DNA of 64,000 nucleotides from Myrica gale (lineage: Eukaryota; Streptophyta; Magnoliopsida; Fagales; Myricaceae): assembly GCA_963930655.1 (NCBI GenBank), contig OZ005603.1, forward strand, positions 11,989,001 to 12,053,000, given 5' to 3'. Shown here one piece after another: positions 38,730 through 50,869 of this stretch (positions are counted from its first letter, which is position 1; every line of letters starts with the position of its first letter). Position numbers and translations under genes: made by a program. Under the pieces are notes generated by a model, which was not told where the DNA came from, made no database searches, and saw nothing but the letters and a program-made list of their open reading frames with translations.

Positions 38730-39188
38730 ATCCTTCGAGAACCTAAATATCAAAGAAACATTAGGGTGTCCTAGTGCTTTTCCAGCCAAATGACATCTTC
38801 TTTCATCAGTAAACCAAGAGGGTTGATAAAGGAAAGTTCAAGCTACGTTTTTTGAAAGCGCAGTAGCGTGAAGAGAGTAATTCAGGAAGCATAATAATTA
38901 ATAGTAAATTAACCTCCAACTAATCTAACATTAAACCAGATTGATCGTATAATCAATAGATATAATGCATCATTAACAATAAACCAAATACTTCACATGC
39001 AAGACAAGGTTATAAGGCTCCCCTTTTTTCGGATGCCATTCCATCCCAAACATTAAAGTACAATTGGAACACATAAATATATTGGTCTTGCGCATTCCTT
39101 TTCCTCGTCTATTTCTTTCCTCAGCTAGGGAAACCACCTGCATGGTTTATGTTGTTGTAAAACGTCATGCTACAAAATGATTGTTTAC
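38730..39188. other. Intergenic DNA, nothing recognised
   Basis: No gene or repeat termini recognised. Confidence 0.4.
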
Positions 39189-39212
39189 CTCATACATACA
39201 TACATACATACA

Positions 39213-39242
<30 letters not shown>
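39189..39242. repeat. (CATA)n microsatellite
   Basis: About 12 uninterrupted CATA units. It lies exactly where the outer left end of the neighbouring MULE is expected. Confidence 0.95.
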
Positions 39243-39246
<4 letters not shown>

Positions 39247-39480
39247 GTCTAAAGAAGGTCCACATTGTAACCAATCACGAGCTGACAAGTAGACAAACAA
39301 TATCTCTATTATCAGTTGCGCCATGTCAAGTGTCACGCATGGGGTCCACGTAGTCCTAATTGAAACGCTGCATTTTTGGCCTCTCGAATTCATCCCCTTC
39401 GGCTAAACAAATTAACCCCCGACCTTCTCTGCAACCCTAACAACAAAATCAAATCAAATCTTTGAAATCATCCAAGGCAT

Positions 39481-39953
39481 GACGTCTTCAATTTCTACGA
39501 CATCCTCTCAGGGGAACAATGACAACGAGATCTCTACGGCTCCGATGTGTAAATGTGGTCTGCGAGCAAAGTCAAAGAGGAGCACGACCGCTGCTTCTAT
39601 GGCTGTGTTCTGTATGAAAAAAGGTGGTTTCTTGCATCATTTGTTTGAATGGAATGTTTAAAGGTTATTTTTCGCATCGATAGTGTACATTTTTGGGAAA
39701 ATGCTGTTATGGATGCATTTTTGGTATGCTGTCGTTAGTTTGGTATGCAAGAACTAGTGAGAGCCTGTAACGTTGCAATTTTTTTTTGTATTTTTTGGAT
39801 CATGTGCCATGTGATTTATTCAAATGGATAGATCCACCAGTTGAAACAAGAAATGATGAGATGTTAGCTGATCTTGTTGGGAAGCTTAAAAAGATGGATG
39901 AACAACGATGCATGATGGATGAAAAAATTCGAAGGCAGCAGACACAAGAGTGA
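39481..39953 (+). pseudogene. GRF-type zinc-finger protein remnant
   Basis: ATG at 39481 opens a Ser/Thr-rich start followed by MCKCGLRAKSK, the first half of a GRF zinc finger (CxCG, basic). The frame then breaks. After about 150 bp another frame gives CDLFKWIDPP, the second half of the finger, and a short coiled coil (MLADLVGKLKKMDEQRCMMD) ending at TGA 39951. Such small GRF proteins often accompany plant mobile elements. The middle Cys/Arg-rich strand is lost. Confidence 0.5.
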
Positions 39954-40488
39954 CGATTGAAGAAACTGTTAGTTGGTTCTTGGACAATGTTCTTGTGCTA
40001 TTTGCTAATGTAATGAAGGGATGCTGTGTGTTGGCCTTAATTTGAATTTGCTGATGTTATTTTGAATTTGTACAAATCTGTAAGGACTTATGGTCCCTCA
40101 CTTGGACAAGTATATTTGGCTCAACAATGTCGCAATTTCATTTTGATACATGCCATCATGAATTCACCTGTGAATATAATACCAAAAAGTAAACAACTTC
40201 AATATGCATTAAATATCCACAAATCTGTGAATACCAATAAAGTGTACAACTTCAATAACACCATGTGTCACCATCTGAATTCAAGACCATATCTACAAAT
40301 ATGTCCTCTAATCTGAAATCTATAAACATAGACAGATTGCAACATGTGAAAAAATGGTACATCCATAATTAACATTCAAGGAGGGAATCACCCTGATACA
40401 AAATAGAAATGTCCACAAAAAGGTGTTACATCTAAAATCACCACAAAAGGGTGTTTACATCCAACAGAATCCAAAATCATTGCGTAGC

Positions 40489-40740
40489 CCTCCACCTGTT
40501 CTTCCTTGGTGATCTCTGAGGCAACGATGATGCTTGAGTTCTAGGTTGCCCATTTGGAGTAGTGGGTTATTGCTGTGGGGCCCTTGATCTCACCCTTGAT
40601 GCAACTAGTTGTGTACTAGGTCGCTGTCCTTAACAGGATGCCACATTGACAGAAGTTTTTGTTCGGGCACGCTTTGGCGTTGTTGCCTCTCCAGCAGAGG
40701 GTGTTCTAGTTTCATGTTCTTTAACCTACAATTCAAGTGT
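40489..40740 (-). pseudogene. Basic C-terminal tail of an element-borne protein, broken
   Basis: Minus-strand frames give EHETRTPSAGEATTPKRART, then, after stops, RVRSRAPQQ, PTTPNGQPRTQASSLPQRSP and RKNRWRATQ. The Ser/Pro/Arg-rich composition recalls the C-terminus of MuDR-type transposases, and the position inside the inverted arms fits, but no catalytic domain is present to prove it. Confidence 0.3.
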
Positions 40741-41690
40741 TAAATTCACTTCTTAAACCCCATTTCATTCACTAAAAGATAAGTCATCAATAACGTTATA
40801 GTATTATAGTATATTATACTCTTTATTATACTATAAGTCATAAATCAGTGCATACAATAGCATAATAACATTATTATATGTTAGCAATAGCAGCAAAAAT
40901 ATTATAAAAGTATACTAGTACTATAGTATAATAGTATACGATACTATAATCACGCTTATATTATAAGTATACTATAAAAATAGTAATAAACCAGACAACA
41001 TACTAGAATATGAGGAATTGCATTATTATAAGATTATTATACTATAATCCTCAACCAATGCATATTATAATAGCATTATAGTATACTATGTTTTAAAACA
41101 AGCATATAGGATTTAACAACTCGTTTCGTTTACTAAAAGATAATATAGAATAACACAGTGTTGTGTTTAGAAAATAGAATAGGACAACATAAATTTACTA
41201 ACATGTGCAGTGGCATGCAACAGAAAAACAAGAAAGTACATGATAAAGACAAAGCAAATTCATGTTCAATAACCGTGTAGGACCACATTTTCATATTAAA
41301 TTGTAAACTCTAACACTATTACAATAGTGGGGGACCACACCTCATAAAGCATATGAAACAATACACGTTGTTCCCCATTAAGACACAAAATCAAAAAAAG
41401 GGGCCAACAAACTCAATGTTAACAGGACCCACCCTCACAATACAATGGACCACATGAGAATCAGTAGAAAAGCTTGACCGGTATATAATGAGCACAAAGC
41501 AGTCCATAACCCAAATTAGAATCAAATGGGCATCAAATTTTTACCTTAACACTCGTCTGTTTGCGCGAGTGATGCGGTCAGAGATTCACGACTTCGATGG
41601 TCACCAGTATCTTTTTTCTTGCTCCTTTTGTAATCTACGATTGCAATGATGGTTCAATTTCTTCAAGCAGAGAATGGAGATGGGGGTTCG
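40741..41690. other. AT-rich interior of the MULE-like element
   Basis: Dense TATAGTATAATA-type repeats at 40795-41095 that can form hairpins. No coding signal. Confidence 0.45.
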
Positions 41691-42049
41691 ATTGAGAATT
41701 TCTATGGGGGGAAAGGGATAGGGCTCAAAGTCTGCGTAATTAGGGTTGGGGAAGGGGGATCGAGATTTCATTGTTCAAAATGGCAGAACACAAAACACGT
41801 GTTTAATTAAATACGTGGCATGGCTTGCGTGGCACGTGATAGAGCGCAACTGAGGAGAGTGATATTGTTGTCCACGTGTCAGCTCGAAAAAAAATGTTAA
41901 ATTAGTGGGGCCGCGTTGACGGGGGACTTTTTTGGGAAGACATATAAAGAACATGAACCAAAATCAATCAAATTGAAGTACAAGTACTTTTTGGGAAAAT
42001 GGTAAACCATAGGGACCGTATTCGCATTTAAGCCTAGAAACTAATACAA

Positions 42050-44620
42050 GTGTTTTGAGAAAGTTTTCTTGAAAAAACATATATACTCTCTTTCTCTTTC
42101 ACTCTCTCTCTAGAATCTTCTCCCCTTCGAACTTGAACTTGCCTCACCTACACCTGTTTGGGTCAGCGAGATGACCCTAATTATATATATTCTTCTCTAG
42201 TGGAGACCCTTGTAATGATTTTCAACTTTTGTTGATCGGCATCGGATACGTGATATGGGATCAGCATTAGCAACCCTATATCTAGCTCATTCACTGATGT
42301 CACCATTGTTTCAGCGGTGCGTGAGCCTTCATGCGCTCTTATGGGAGCGCGTGCATTTGACGCACTTGGCAATTTGAGACTTTTACAGGATATTTTTGAA
42401 CTAGAAGCCTTTAGGTGGTCCAACTGATCTCTTGGCTCCTTTAGATAAGCACTTAATGGAAGTGGGATTGAGGTGTGACCACAATACTCTCCTCTGACAA
42501 ACAGCGACGCTGTCGGGTGCGACTTTCAGGTTCAATTTGTTTTGGGCCTTAGGTCCGTTTACTTTTTTGGATCTTAAATCTTTGTTCGTATATGTAGTCT
42601 TTGTGTTGATTTTGCCCATGTTTGTGGCCTTGTTTTCTCTGTTTATAACTTAAATTGAAAGTTATTTGCCTAGAAAATAAAAATGCCTGCTTACCTCCTT
42701 AGATCATGGTACTACTTGGTATCAACCGATATATATATATACTTAAGACAAATTGAAAAATAAATTATAACCTTTTATCCTCACTGCCTTGAAGGCAAAA
42801 ATTTAAGACCACAACAAAAGAACGATTTAGGGCCTGACTCAACAACAAATCAAAATTTGAGTAAAAGTATGGATGTGAACTTTTTCTGAAAAATTCAAGT
42901 TCGGGCCACAATATTCTTTCATTGGCTGGTATGATTGGTCGATCTCCTAATTTGTCCTGGCCTGAGAGCACCTCACTGAACTAGTACATAAATACATGAT
43001 ATAGGCAGGGTTAATGCAAATATTCGTGTCAAGAAATACTAAACATGAAATCTATTAAGCTCAACACCGTTCGTTGACAAGAGTATAATCATGACATCCT
43101 TAGATCTTCCTTTGTAGCAAAGGTTTGCTGGAGAAAAATTGGAAGGAAAAGGAGGAGTGAGCAATTCCTGTACGTTTAGAAAAAGAAATAAGTGTTAATA
43201 TTATTTACAGCTTTCGCATGGTTGACATGGAAAGAGATATAAAGGAGCCGGCCCCAAAGGTCTTTTGAGACTTCAAGATCCCGACTTTCTGTAAGGGAGA
43301 TAGAGATAAACAAGAATTTTCGGTGTTCCAAATGTTTTGGTTGAAATATTTACGTCATTATCAAATTTCCAACTTCGGCTTTTAAGATTTTATGTTCAGG
43401 GACTCTTGATCAATCAATAGGAATCTGACAGATTAGCTATTGATTCTTTTCATGGTTGAAGTCCTTCCAAAGTCCCGAAACTGCCACAGAGTTCTTCCAA
43501 ACTCTATGTGTAATTCTCTATTTAGTAAGTATTGCTTCCACTTTCAGTTTCTTGAATTTGAACCTTGGCACGGAGAATCCGTAATGCTCACCACCATGCG
43601 TCAAGTTCGGCATGCTTTCCATTTGTCACTGAATTTTTTTGTTTCTATCTGCTGGGTTTTGGCATAAATTTGTTGCTCATGCCTTCAATGCCTTGCATTC
43701 AAGCAAACAAGCTCTCTTTATTCTAATTCTATGGCTAATGTTACGAGTGTTTTCTCCATGAGGCACTGGTTCTTACTGTCTCTCGCTTTAAATGTCAGCT
43801 TGATTCTGAGTACTGTGAACGAGAGGCTACAGAGCGATACTTACCGCTCTTTTGGAACTCAAAAAGTTGATGAAGTTAGCTAGACAACGCGGTTGTGCTT
43901 TCAATCTTGTTCCTCCTGCGCGACAACTATTACTCTGACTGAGGCTTCAGAGGACGGTGAGAAAGTTTTCGATCTCTCCCTGTAAGTGCAAAAAATAGTA
44001 TTTCTTTTGACCCTTCTTCTATCTCTTGTTTTTGGTAAGTTGTTATGTTCATCATTCACCTTGTCATGAAATTATATTCTAGCCCGGTACTTGAAATGAT
44101 CTTTCTATCTGGGACGCTCTGAGTAGAAGCAAAAATTTGGCTCGAATATATTTTTTAGGCCAAGATGTAGGACGTCCTGAGAAAATAAAAAGTCCAGGGT
44201 CATTCTTGTCATTTGGCCTACAAAATGGCTAGCTTCTTGCTAGGGGGAGTTCTAGGTAAGAAAATAAGTGATGTGAGTGAAACAACTCAGATCGTCAAGG
44301 GGTAAGTATTACTCACAAGTTTATCTCCCACATACTTTGCTCGTATACTTTGGTTCCTTTACTTCCTCTTTGATCAACCTGTGCTGCTGGGATTCCCTAA
44401 CGTAATGGGCTTATGTTGTCCAGAAGAGGAGTAGGTTGGTAGTGGAGTTTGCCAGCGTAAACCGAGACAGTTCCTTGAGTTGATTGAGATTTCTTGTGGA
44501 TATTAGAGTTTGGCGACCCTGACCTCAAATGCCCTCTGTATTCGTATGTGGGAAAATAGGGGTTGTCGTGATCTACCACTCCGAGGGTTCTACAATATTG
44601 TTTACCTATTAGCAAATATG
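42050..44620. other. Intergenic DNA without recognised genes
   Basis: Scattered short reading frames on both strands match no family I recognise. Possibly decayed retroelement DNA. Confidence 0.4.
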
Positions 44621-44629
44621 GCAGCGGCG

Positions 44630-44868
44630 ACCCAGGGCGGGTTGCCGCGGTGGTTGAATGTGTGTATGGTTAGGCGCACAGTCTTAGGTTCGATCCTCAC
44701 GAAGTTTTGTGTCTGAACTGGGGTTGTGAGAGTTAAATATTTCACAAGTTTGCTGTGGCGTTAAGATCACTTCATATTGCTTCCAAGTTTAGCTAAGTTC
44801 GTCCAATTGGAATACATCATGAGCGCCACGGGATTTTCCTCCTTATCCAATTTTTTTTAAAAAAATAT
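44630..44868 (+). repeat. Possible tRNA-derived SINE
   Basis: GTTGCCGCGGTGGTTGAATG is followed by a B-box-like GGTTCGATCCT 45 bp later, and the unit ends in a T run at about 44850, the layout of Au-type plant SINEs. A target duplication was not found. Confidence 0.35.
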
Positions 44869-45020
44869 TTAACATGATTATACATTATATTCTAACAAAG
44901 ATCATTATTTATTTAAGATGAAAATTTGAAATATTTTTTAACGGCGGCAATCTGACCATCTACAAAGCGTACTTGAAAAAAGTAGAAGACGAAGCAACTG
45001 TTGTGATCCCGAGGTCATAG

Positions 45021-45257
<237 letters not shown>

Positions 45258-45589
45258 TAAAGATGTGCTTAAATTTCATATTTCACTCATTTGTTGATCA
45301 TAATATGCTTGTTAAAGAATCTAATTACCAAAGAGAATGCATTTGATATATTTAGATAATAATTTAGGTTTATATTCCTTTGTGTCTCATGTATGACTAA
45401 CTAATCACTTTTACAAAGTGGGCATGCGTTGTAAAATTGGTTTCTCTATGGAATGTGTATTTTATTATGATAATTAATCATAACCAGTCATTAGTTTTTA
45501 ACACCTCTAGCTCCCTAGTAAGCATCTCCACCTTAACTTTTAGACTATCCTCTTCTCTAAGATGACAAATTTCAGCAGGTCGTGACCTA

Positions 45590-47100
45590 TTAGTACTCTC
45601 AGTAGCACTAGGCCCGGTCCAAGTGTGAGCTTTTTCTGCAAGCTTATTGAGTATTGTGAGTCTAATTAACAACACAAGAGGAGGGTGAATTTGATTTTTC
45701 AAAAACTTATCACTTTTTCGATAAACATGCAGATCTGAAAACTACCCCTCTTTAACAAATAAGAATGTTGATCTAAATTTGTCTAATGCTATGTCAAATA
45801 TAAGCAATTAATGATAAAGCATAAATCTCTACAAGTATGAATATGCAATGATTAATGAGAGAGATAGAGTTAGAGAGACGACACCGCAATTTTAGGGGGT
45901 TCGACCAACGCTTGCCAACGTCCACCCCCAAGGCTATTGACTTCCTTGGGCTTCCTTCACAATTCTCCAATAGCAAGTACACTTTAGCTTCCCAGATGCT
46001 AAGGACCTTTACAAAGTGTTTTTCAAGCTTACACTTTAACTCACTCTCACAAAAGATAAGATTCTCAAAGAAAATCTAGAGTTTGGAAGATGTCAGGACA
46101 AGCATTTTTTACTCTCTTTGGAGGCTGGGTTATCAATGATGAGCAAGAGAATGAGATTTGACAGTGAAGCTTTGGTCTTGAACGAATCAGCAAGTGATTT
46201 CTTTGGATCTAGCTTTCTCTCTCTTTGGAAGGATAGATGTTGAATGATGATGCAAATCCATCTTCTTTAAGAAATTTCTCTCCCTTTGAAGGCAAAGTCG
46301 TCAATGATGAACAAGATGAGAAGATTTGACAATAAGAGCTCCGGACTTGAAGGAATCAGCGAATAGATTTCTTTGGATCTTGGCTTTTTCTCTCTCTAGA
46401 TGTTGTGATTATGATCAAGCTTGTTCTTCTCTCTCCATCTCGTTTTTCTTATAGCTCCTAGGTCTTCAACGGTCATAAAAGGTCTTGTAATGTTTGAGTG
46501 TTGTTCAAGAGGTTTAAAAGACTTTTTGAACGATCTGGTGTCGTTCCAGAATTTCTGCAAATTCACGGTATGTGTCGACACATGGTCTTCTTTGTGTCGA
46601 CACCATATTTTCATTTCTCTGGAGACAGTGCAATGTGTCTACACTATGGTCCAATGTGTCGACACATTGAACACTTAGTCTGAAAATGTTGTCAACAGTG
46701 AAATTTTGCATTCTGGATTTGGGCTCTCGGGTGTTGGTGCAATGTGTCGACACTTAGTCTTCAATGTGTCGACACCATGAATTCAGCATTCTGGAGTAAG
46801 TGCAATTTGTCGACACCATCACTCAATGTGTCGACACTTATAAGTGCTGGAGAGTTTTTCAGCAACTTGAAACTGTCCAATCCATTCCAAAACTTCTTTA
46901 AACACCTACAATATAAAAAATTGATCCTATCAACTTGTGTAATGGTGTTCAAGTGCACTTAGAAATATTTTTGTGAGTGAAACCTCAATCCTTTTGAAAT
47001 ACAAATTGGAAATTGTGGATTGACAATGTAAAATCTAAAGTCTTCAAAACTTAAAAACTTTTGTTATCATCAAAATCAAATATGGTTTGTTTTACAAAAA
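45590..47100. repeat. LTR-retrotransposon-derived sequence
   Basis: The left part has AACAACACAAGAGGAGGGTG and the right part GTTATCATCAAAATCAAA, words I associate with the LTR and boundary regions of plant Copia elements. In between are two near-duplicate stretches at 46090-46210 and 46255-46385 (TTGAAG or TTGGAGGC; GATTTGACA; TTGAAGGAATCAGC-type words) and the GTCGAC cluster. Boundaries are approximate. Confidence 0.4.
46574..46835. repeat. Cluster of TGTCGACA palindromes
   Basis: GTCGAC lies at 46574, 46596, 46658, 46746, 46768, 46809 and 46830, plus a one-base variant GTCTAC at 46637. They form four pairs with 22, 21, 22 and 21 bp between starts. Confidence 0.85.
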
Positions 47101-47109
47101 CAACTTTGG

Positions 47110-47788
47110 GCAAACAGTATTCTATGGCCTCATCTGAATTTTTCTGCAAGAATTCATCATTACACATCATTTCTATGAATTGACGCTCTCTAGGTGTAAT
47201 TACCTCATAGAAATAACTAACTAAATATCAATTCTCATAACCATGGTGAGGACACATACTCATCAACTCCTTAAACCTCTCTTAAGTCTGATACAAAGTC
47301 TCAATATCTTTTTGTGCAAAGGTGGAGATCTGCCTTTTCAAAGCATTGGTCTTATGTTGGGAAAAATATTTGTTGAAGAAAACTTGTGTCATCTCATTCC
47401 ATGATCCTATTGAGCGCGATCTTAGTGAGTACAACCTACTCTTAGCCTTATCTTTCAGAGAAAAAGGAAAGAACTTAAATCTCACAACATCTATCGTAGC
47501 ATTATGACTATGGAAATTCGCAACTACTTCCTCAAACTCTGTATTATGCACATAAGGCTTTTCATTATCTAAACCGCGAAAGGTGGGAAGTAATTGTATC
47601 ATCCTTGGTTTAAAATCAAGTTTGAGAGTGTTAGCTGGAAATATAATGCATGATGGTGTGGCAGTGCGTGTAGGGTGGAGGTAGTCCTGAAGAGTTCTAG
47701 CAGCCTGATCCTCGTGTTCACTCATGTTTTCAAGATTAGATGGAATGTCAAACGAAGGATTAAAAGAAGATGATTCTAACTCTACCAC
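47110..47788 (-). pseudogene. Ty3/Gypsy retrotransposon gag, broken
   Basis: From an ATG at 47788: an N-terminal segment, then IQLLPTFRGLDNEKPYVHN, FEEVV, RFKFFPFSLKDKAKSRLYSL and SWNEMTQVFFNKYFSQHKTN, the retrotransposon gag (PF03732) signature. The expected Trp after LYQT is a TAA; the frame continues past it with ERFKELMSMCPHHGYEN and then more stops. Protease, reverse transcriptase and integrase are absent, so the element is truncated on its 3' (left) side near the LTR-like repeat. Confidence 0.75.
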
Positions 47789-47974
47789 ATGCCTATGAGC
47801 AAACCTTCCTAAAGCGCTCTATATATGAGCATGCAAAAAAAATGAAAAATTCAACAAAATGAAACTAAAATGACTAAAAATTGAAAATAATAAGGAAAAG
47901 AAATAGCAAGCTAAAAGAGGGAATGAAGCTACTGCCTTTGCGAGTTGCTAAGGAAAATTATGCTTGCACCGTAC

Positions 47975-47992
47975 TCCCTGACAACGGCGCCA
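47975..47992 (-). promoter_or_regulatory. Primer-binding site of the Gypsy remnant
   Basis: On the minus strand TGGCGCCGTTGTCAGGGA, the primer site common to Athila/Tat-type plant Gypsy elements. It lies between the putative LTR (to the right) and gag (to the left), in the order expected for a minus-strand element. Confidence 0.7.
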
Positions 47993-47998
47993 AAATTT

Positions 47999-49950
47999 GA
48001 TTACGCCCAAAGAATAATGCGTTAGTTGCAGCATAGATTTTAGAGTGTCGATTCCTCAGGGAGATAGGTGAAAGAAACACAATTAGAATAAGGAAATGAA
48101 ACGAAATTACTTAATTATCAATTGGAAATAACTTGATTAAACTATGATTTTAGAAACATAAAATTATAACGGTGAAAAAGGTTACTCAAGATTATGGATA
48201 ACAAAGCATCAGGAATTCCTCGTTCAAATCAGGTATGTCAATTTCTGTTGATTCATTGAATAACACAACTGGGGAATTTAACTCCAAAGTCCCCAATTGG
48301 AAGATTTATAACTACAAACCAAAACTTAATTCAAAGCTAACTCTTTGAGAAATCATTCATCACTTTAAAACCTTATGAGTTATTATTCTTATTACCTAAT
48401 GATGACAATATACCTCATGGGTAATATTGCAACAGAAAATCAAATCAACAAGATAATAACTCATTTGAAACACAATCATGGACGTTAACCATTTGATAGA
48501 CAAAGCATGTCTGAATCTATGAAGATAATCATTCCAAGATCATTCAGAGATGAGAAAACAAACTAATAACAATTGGAGAATGATAAACAAGAGTTGTATC
48601 AACGTGAAGAACGATTACATGAATCAAAAGCAAATAGATAATATTATTATTTATACGAGTTCCGTTGGACCAAATTATGTCCCTGTGCAAATTAAATAAT
48701 AACCCAAGCAAACAAACAACCAAACCAGAAAAGAAATAAAGCTAGCACCAAGAGAACACACAACAGGGCAACTCTGAGATAAATTCACTATAATAAAATA
48801 GAGATTACATCACTCAAGTTTATGCCCAAAAATTGAGTTCAAGCAAATTGAAATTCAACAAGATCAACTCTCTGAGAAAAATACAATCTCACCCCAAATC
48901 CTGATATCTGACGAAACACACCCTGCAGCAAGATCCCCAATCTGAATATCACAACTCCTCGTTGATGAAGCACCTAGATAACCTTCTAAGAGATAGCCCA
49001 ATTTGCTCCTGTGTGAAAATCACACTTGAAAAAACTCTCATCTTTTATTCTTTCTCTTCTTTCTTCTCTTCTAGCGCGACAACCTCTTTTTCTCCTTTTC
49101 TCAAGTTGTGTGGCAACTTTTAGTTGCCCTACTTAAAACAAAAACCATGCACCCATAAATGAGATTTAAAAGAACTCATGGGCTAGACGCTCATATAACA
49201 ATTGCTTGAAGATTTAGCTATCCATTCGAGCAAAGAAACTCTCTCCCCTAAAATATAGCTAAAGAAAAGAAAAAAGTAACTAAAAAAACAGTTCAAAACC
49301 TAGCCTCCACGAGCTCCACAAGTCCTTTCCCCCTGTCCTCCAAGCCATCTCCCTTCTAAAGAAACAAAAATCGTATCCTAAATTCGCACATTCAATGTAC
49401 CAGATTTTACTCCTGATATTTCGGGCTACTTTTCTCCTATTAAACATCGGAATTTGAAAAACATTATTTCTAGAGAAACTGTATCCATTTGATTTGGATT
49501 TCATATCCTTTTTGAATCGCATTAATCTAATATATGATGTGAAAGATATGATAATAAAAGTGACAACTGCTAAGAGAATATTGTACCGATAATTCGGCGC
49601 CCATTTCGCCTAGTAAACGTCTGAATTTGAGAATCTTTATTTCTAGAGAAAATGTTTCTCTTTAAATTATAATTCCAACACTTCTTGAATCATATTAATC
49701 TCATCTTATATGAAAGATATATTATAAAAATACTGAAGGCTGCGCAGGAGAATTCCCACTTCCGGATTTTTTTAAACTCACTACCCGATATCAGTTCATT
49801 CAACTTTTAGGTCTTCCTGCATGATTGGATAAAGACCAGTACTCAAATTAAGGTCCATCTCTTAGGGTTATAATTCCAACTCTTCATAATTTATTTTCTG
49901 CAATAAAATCATTAAAAATCAATCACAACTGGACACTTTGTAAAATAACA
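47999..49950 (-). repeat. Putative 5' LTR of the Gypsy remnant
   Basis: Begins (plus strand) TGATTACGCCCAAAG two to six bases from the primer site, so its minus-strand end reads GTAATCA. It contains two diverged copies of a roughly 180-bp stretch around 49430-49560 and 49610-49740 (CTAGAGAAA, then AATCATATTAATCT, then GAAAGATAT). The outer boundary is not fixed; no second LTR is in the window. Confidence 0.45.
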
Positions 49951-50118
49951 TTCAAGTTGGAAAAATATCATTAAAATGTCCGAATTATACTTATGGATTA
50001 GCAAATAAGCAGGGAGAAGTAACGTTCAGAGTGCACTTTTATGGACTCATCAAGGACTCGGATTGGGTAAGCTAATCTCGTTAGGATTCGTTTATACTTA
50101 TTTGATTGAAAAAAAGTA

Positions 50119-50645
50119 AGGATAAAGCCATAGTTAGCCCCATAAGTATGAGGAAAAATCAAATTAGTACCCCTAATTATCAATTCGGTGATTTGAGACC
50201 CATAACTTTTAAAAATCATCAATTTCAACCCCCCGTTTAAATTAGGTGTTAAATACGACGAAAAATAGTGCAAAATGACCAAATGCCCCTCCAAGATAAA
50301 ATTACTAAAATTCATTAAAAATAAAAAATGAAATTGTTTTAAAAAGTAATAAATTTTAAATAAAACTATTGAAACTCTATTTCAATAATATATTTATTTT
50401 TAATTAATTAATTAAATTATTTTTATTTTATTTTATTTTATTTTATTTTATTTTTTATTAAATTTAGTCTTGGATAGACATTTCGTAATTTTACATGATT
50501 TTCCGTCAGATTTAACGCCTAATTTAGATCAGGGGCTAGAATTGATAATTTTCAAAAGTTATGGGTCTCAAATCGCCGAATTGACAATTAGATGTGTCAA
50601 TTTGATTTTTGCTCATACTTATGGGGCTAACTATGATTTTACCCC
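50119..50645. mobile_element. Non-autonomous MULE-like foldback element (527 bp)
   Basis: Inverted arms of about 200 bp: left AGGATAAAGCCATAGTTAGC, right reverse complement GGGGTAAAATCATAGTTAGC. A TTTTA-repeat core separates them. Flanked by a 9-bp direct repeat AAAAAAGTA at 50110-50118 and 50646-50654, as Mutator-like elements make. No coding capacity; apparent reading frames in the arms are mirror images of each other. Confidence 0.75.
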
Positions 50646-50707
50646 AAAAAAGTATAAGTCACCTAGGTGCTATATCTTATTGGCCTAAACCTACCCCGTA
50701 AGGTAGA

Positions 50708-50850
50708 TCTCTAAGGTGGTGCCTATAGTTCTAACCCCACAGCCTGTGCGCTGTAAGTCTAGGACTTACCTAATAATAAGGTGGTACTTATAGTTCTAGC
50801 TAACTCCACAGCCTGTGCATGGTAAGTACTCTAGGATTTTCCTAATGGTA
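50708..50850 (+). repeat. Tandem duplication, about 72-bp unit
   Basis: Two copies of AAGGTGGTGCCTATAGTTCT / AAGGTGGTACTTATAGTTCT, each followed by CACAGCCTGTGC and CTAGGA. Confidence 0.75.
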
Positions 50851-50869
50851 AGAGTATACTCTTTGGTTC

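Larger units (their letters stand above)
39243..42034. mobile_element. Old MULE-like element with GRF zinc-finger remnant
   Basis: Inverted arms: left 39279-39400 (GAGCTGACAAGTAGACAAAC, CAGTTGCGCCATGTCAAGTG) matches the reverse complement of 41800-41886 (GAGCTGACACGTGGACAACA, CAGTTGCGCTCTATCACGTG). The right outer end continues to about 42034 with GGTCCC-containing sequence typical of MULE termini; the left outer end is missing at the microsatellite. Decayed coding pieces lie just inside both arms. Confidence 0.55.

Noticed and set aside
42181..42971. Minus-strand frames that might be genes (60-80 codons)
   Set aside because: No family motifs, no splice structure, no codon-use signal.
45478..45702. 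Minus frame with a coiled-coil tail (KVKVEMLTRELEVLKTND)
   Set aside because: Might be a gag remnant beside the LTR-like repeat, but too short and isolated to name.
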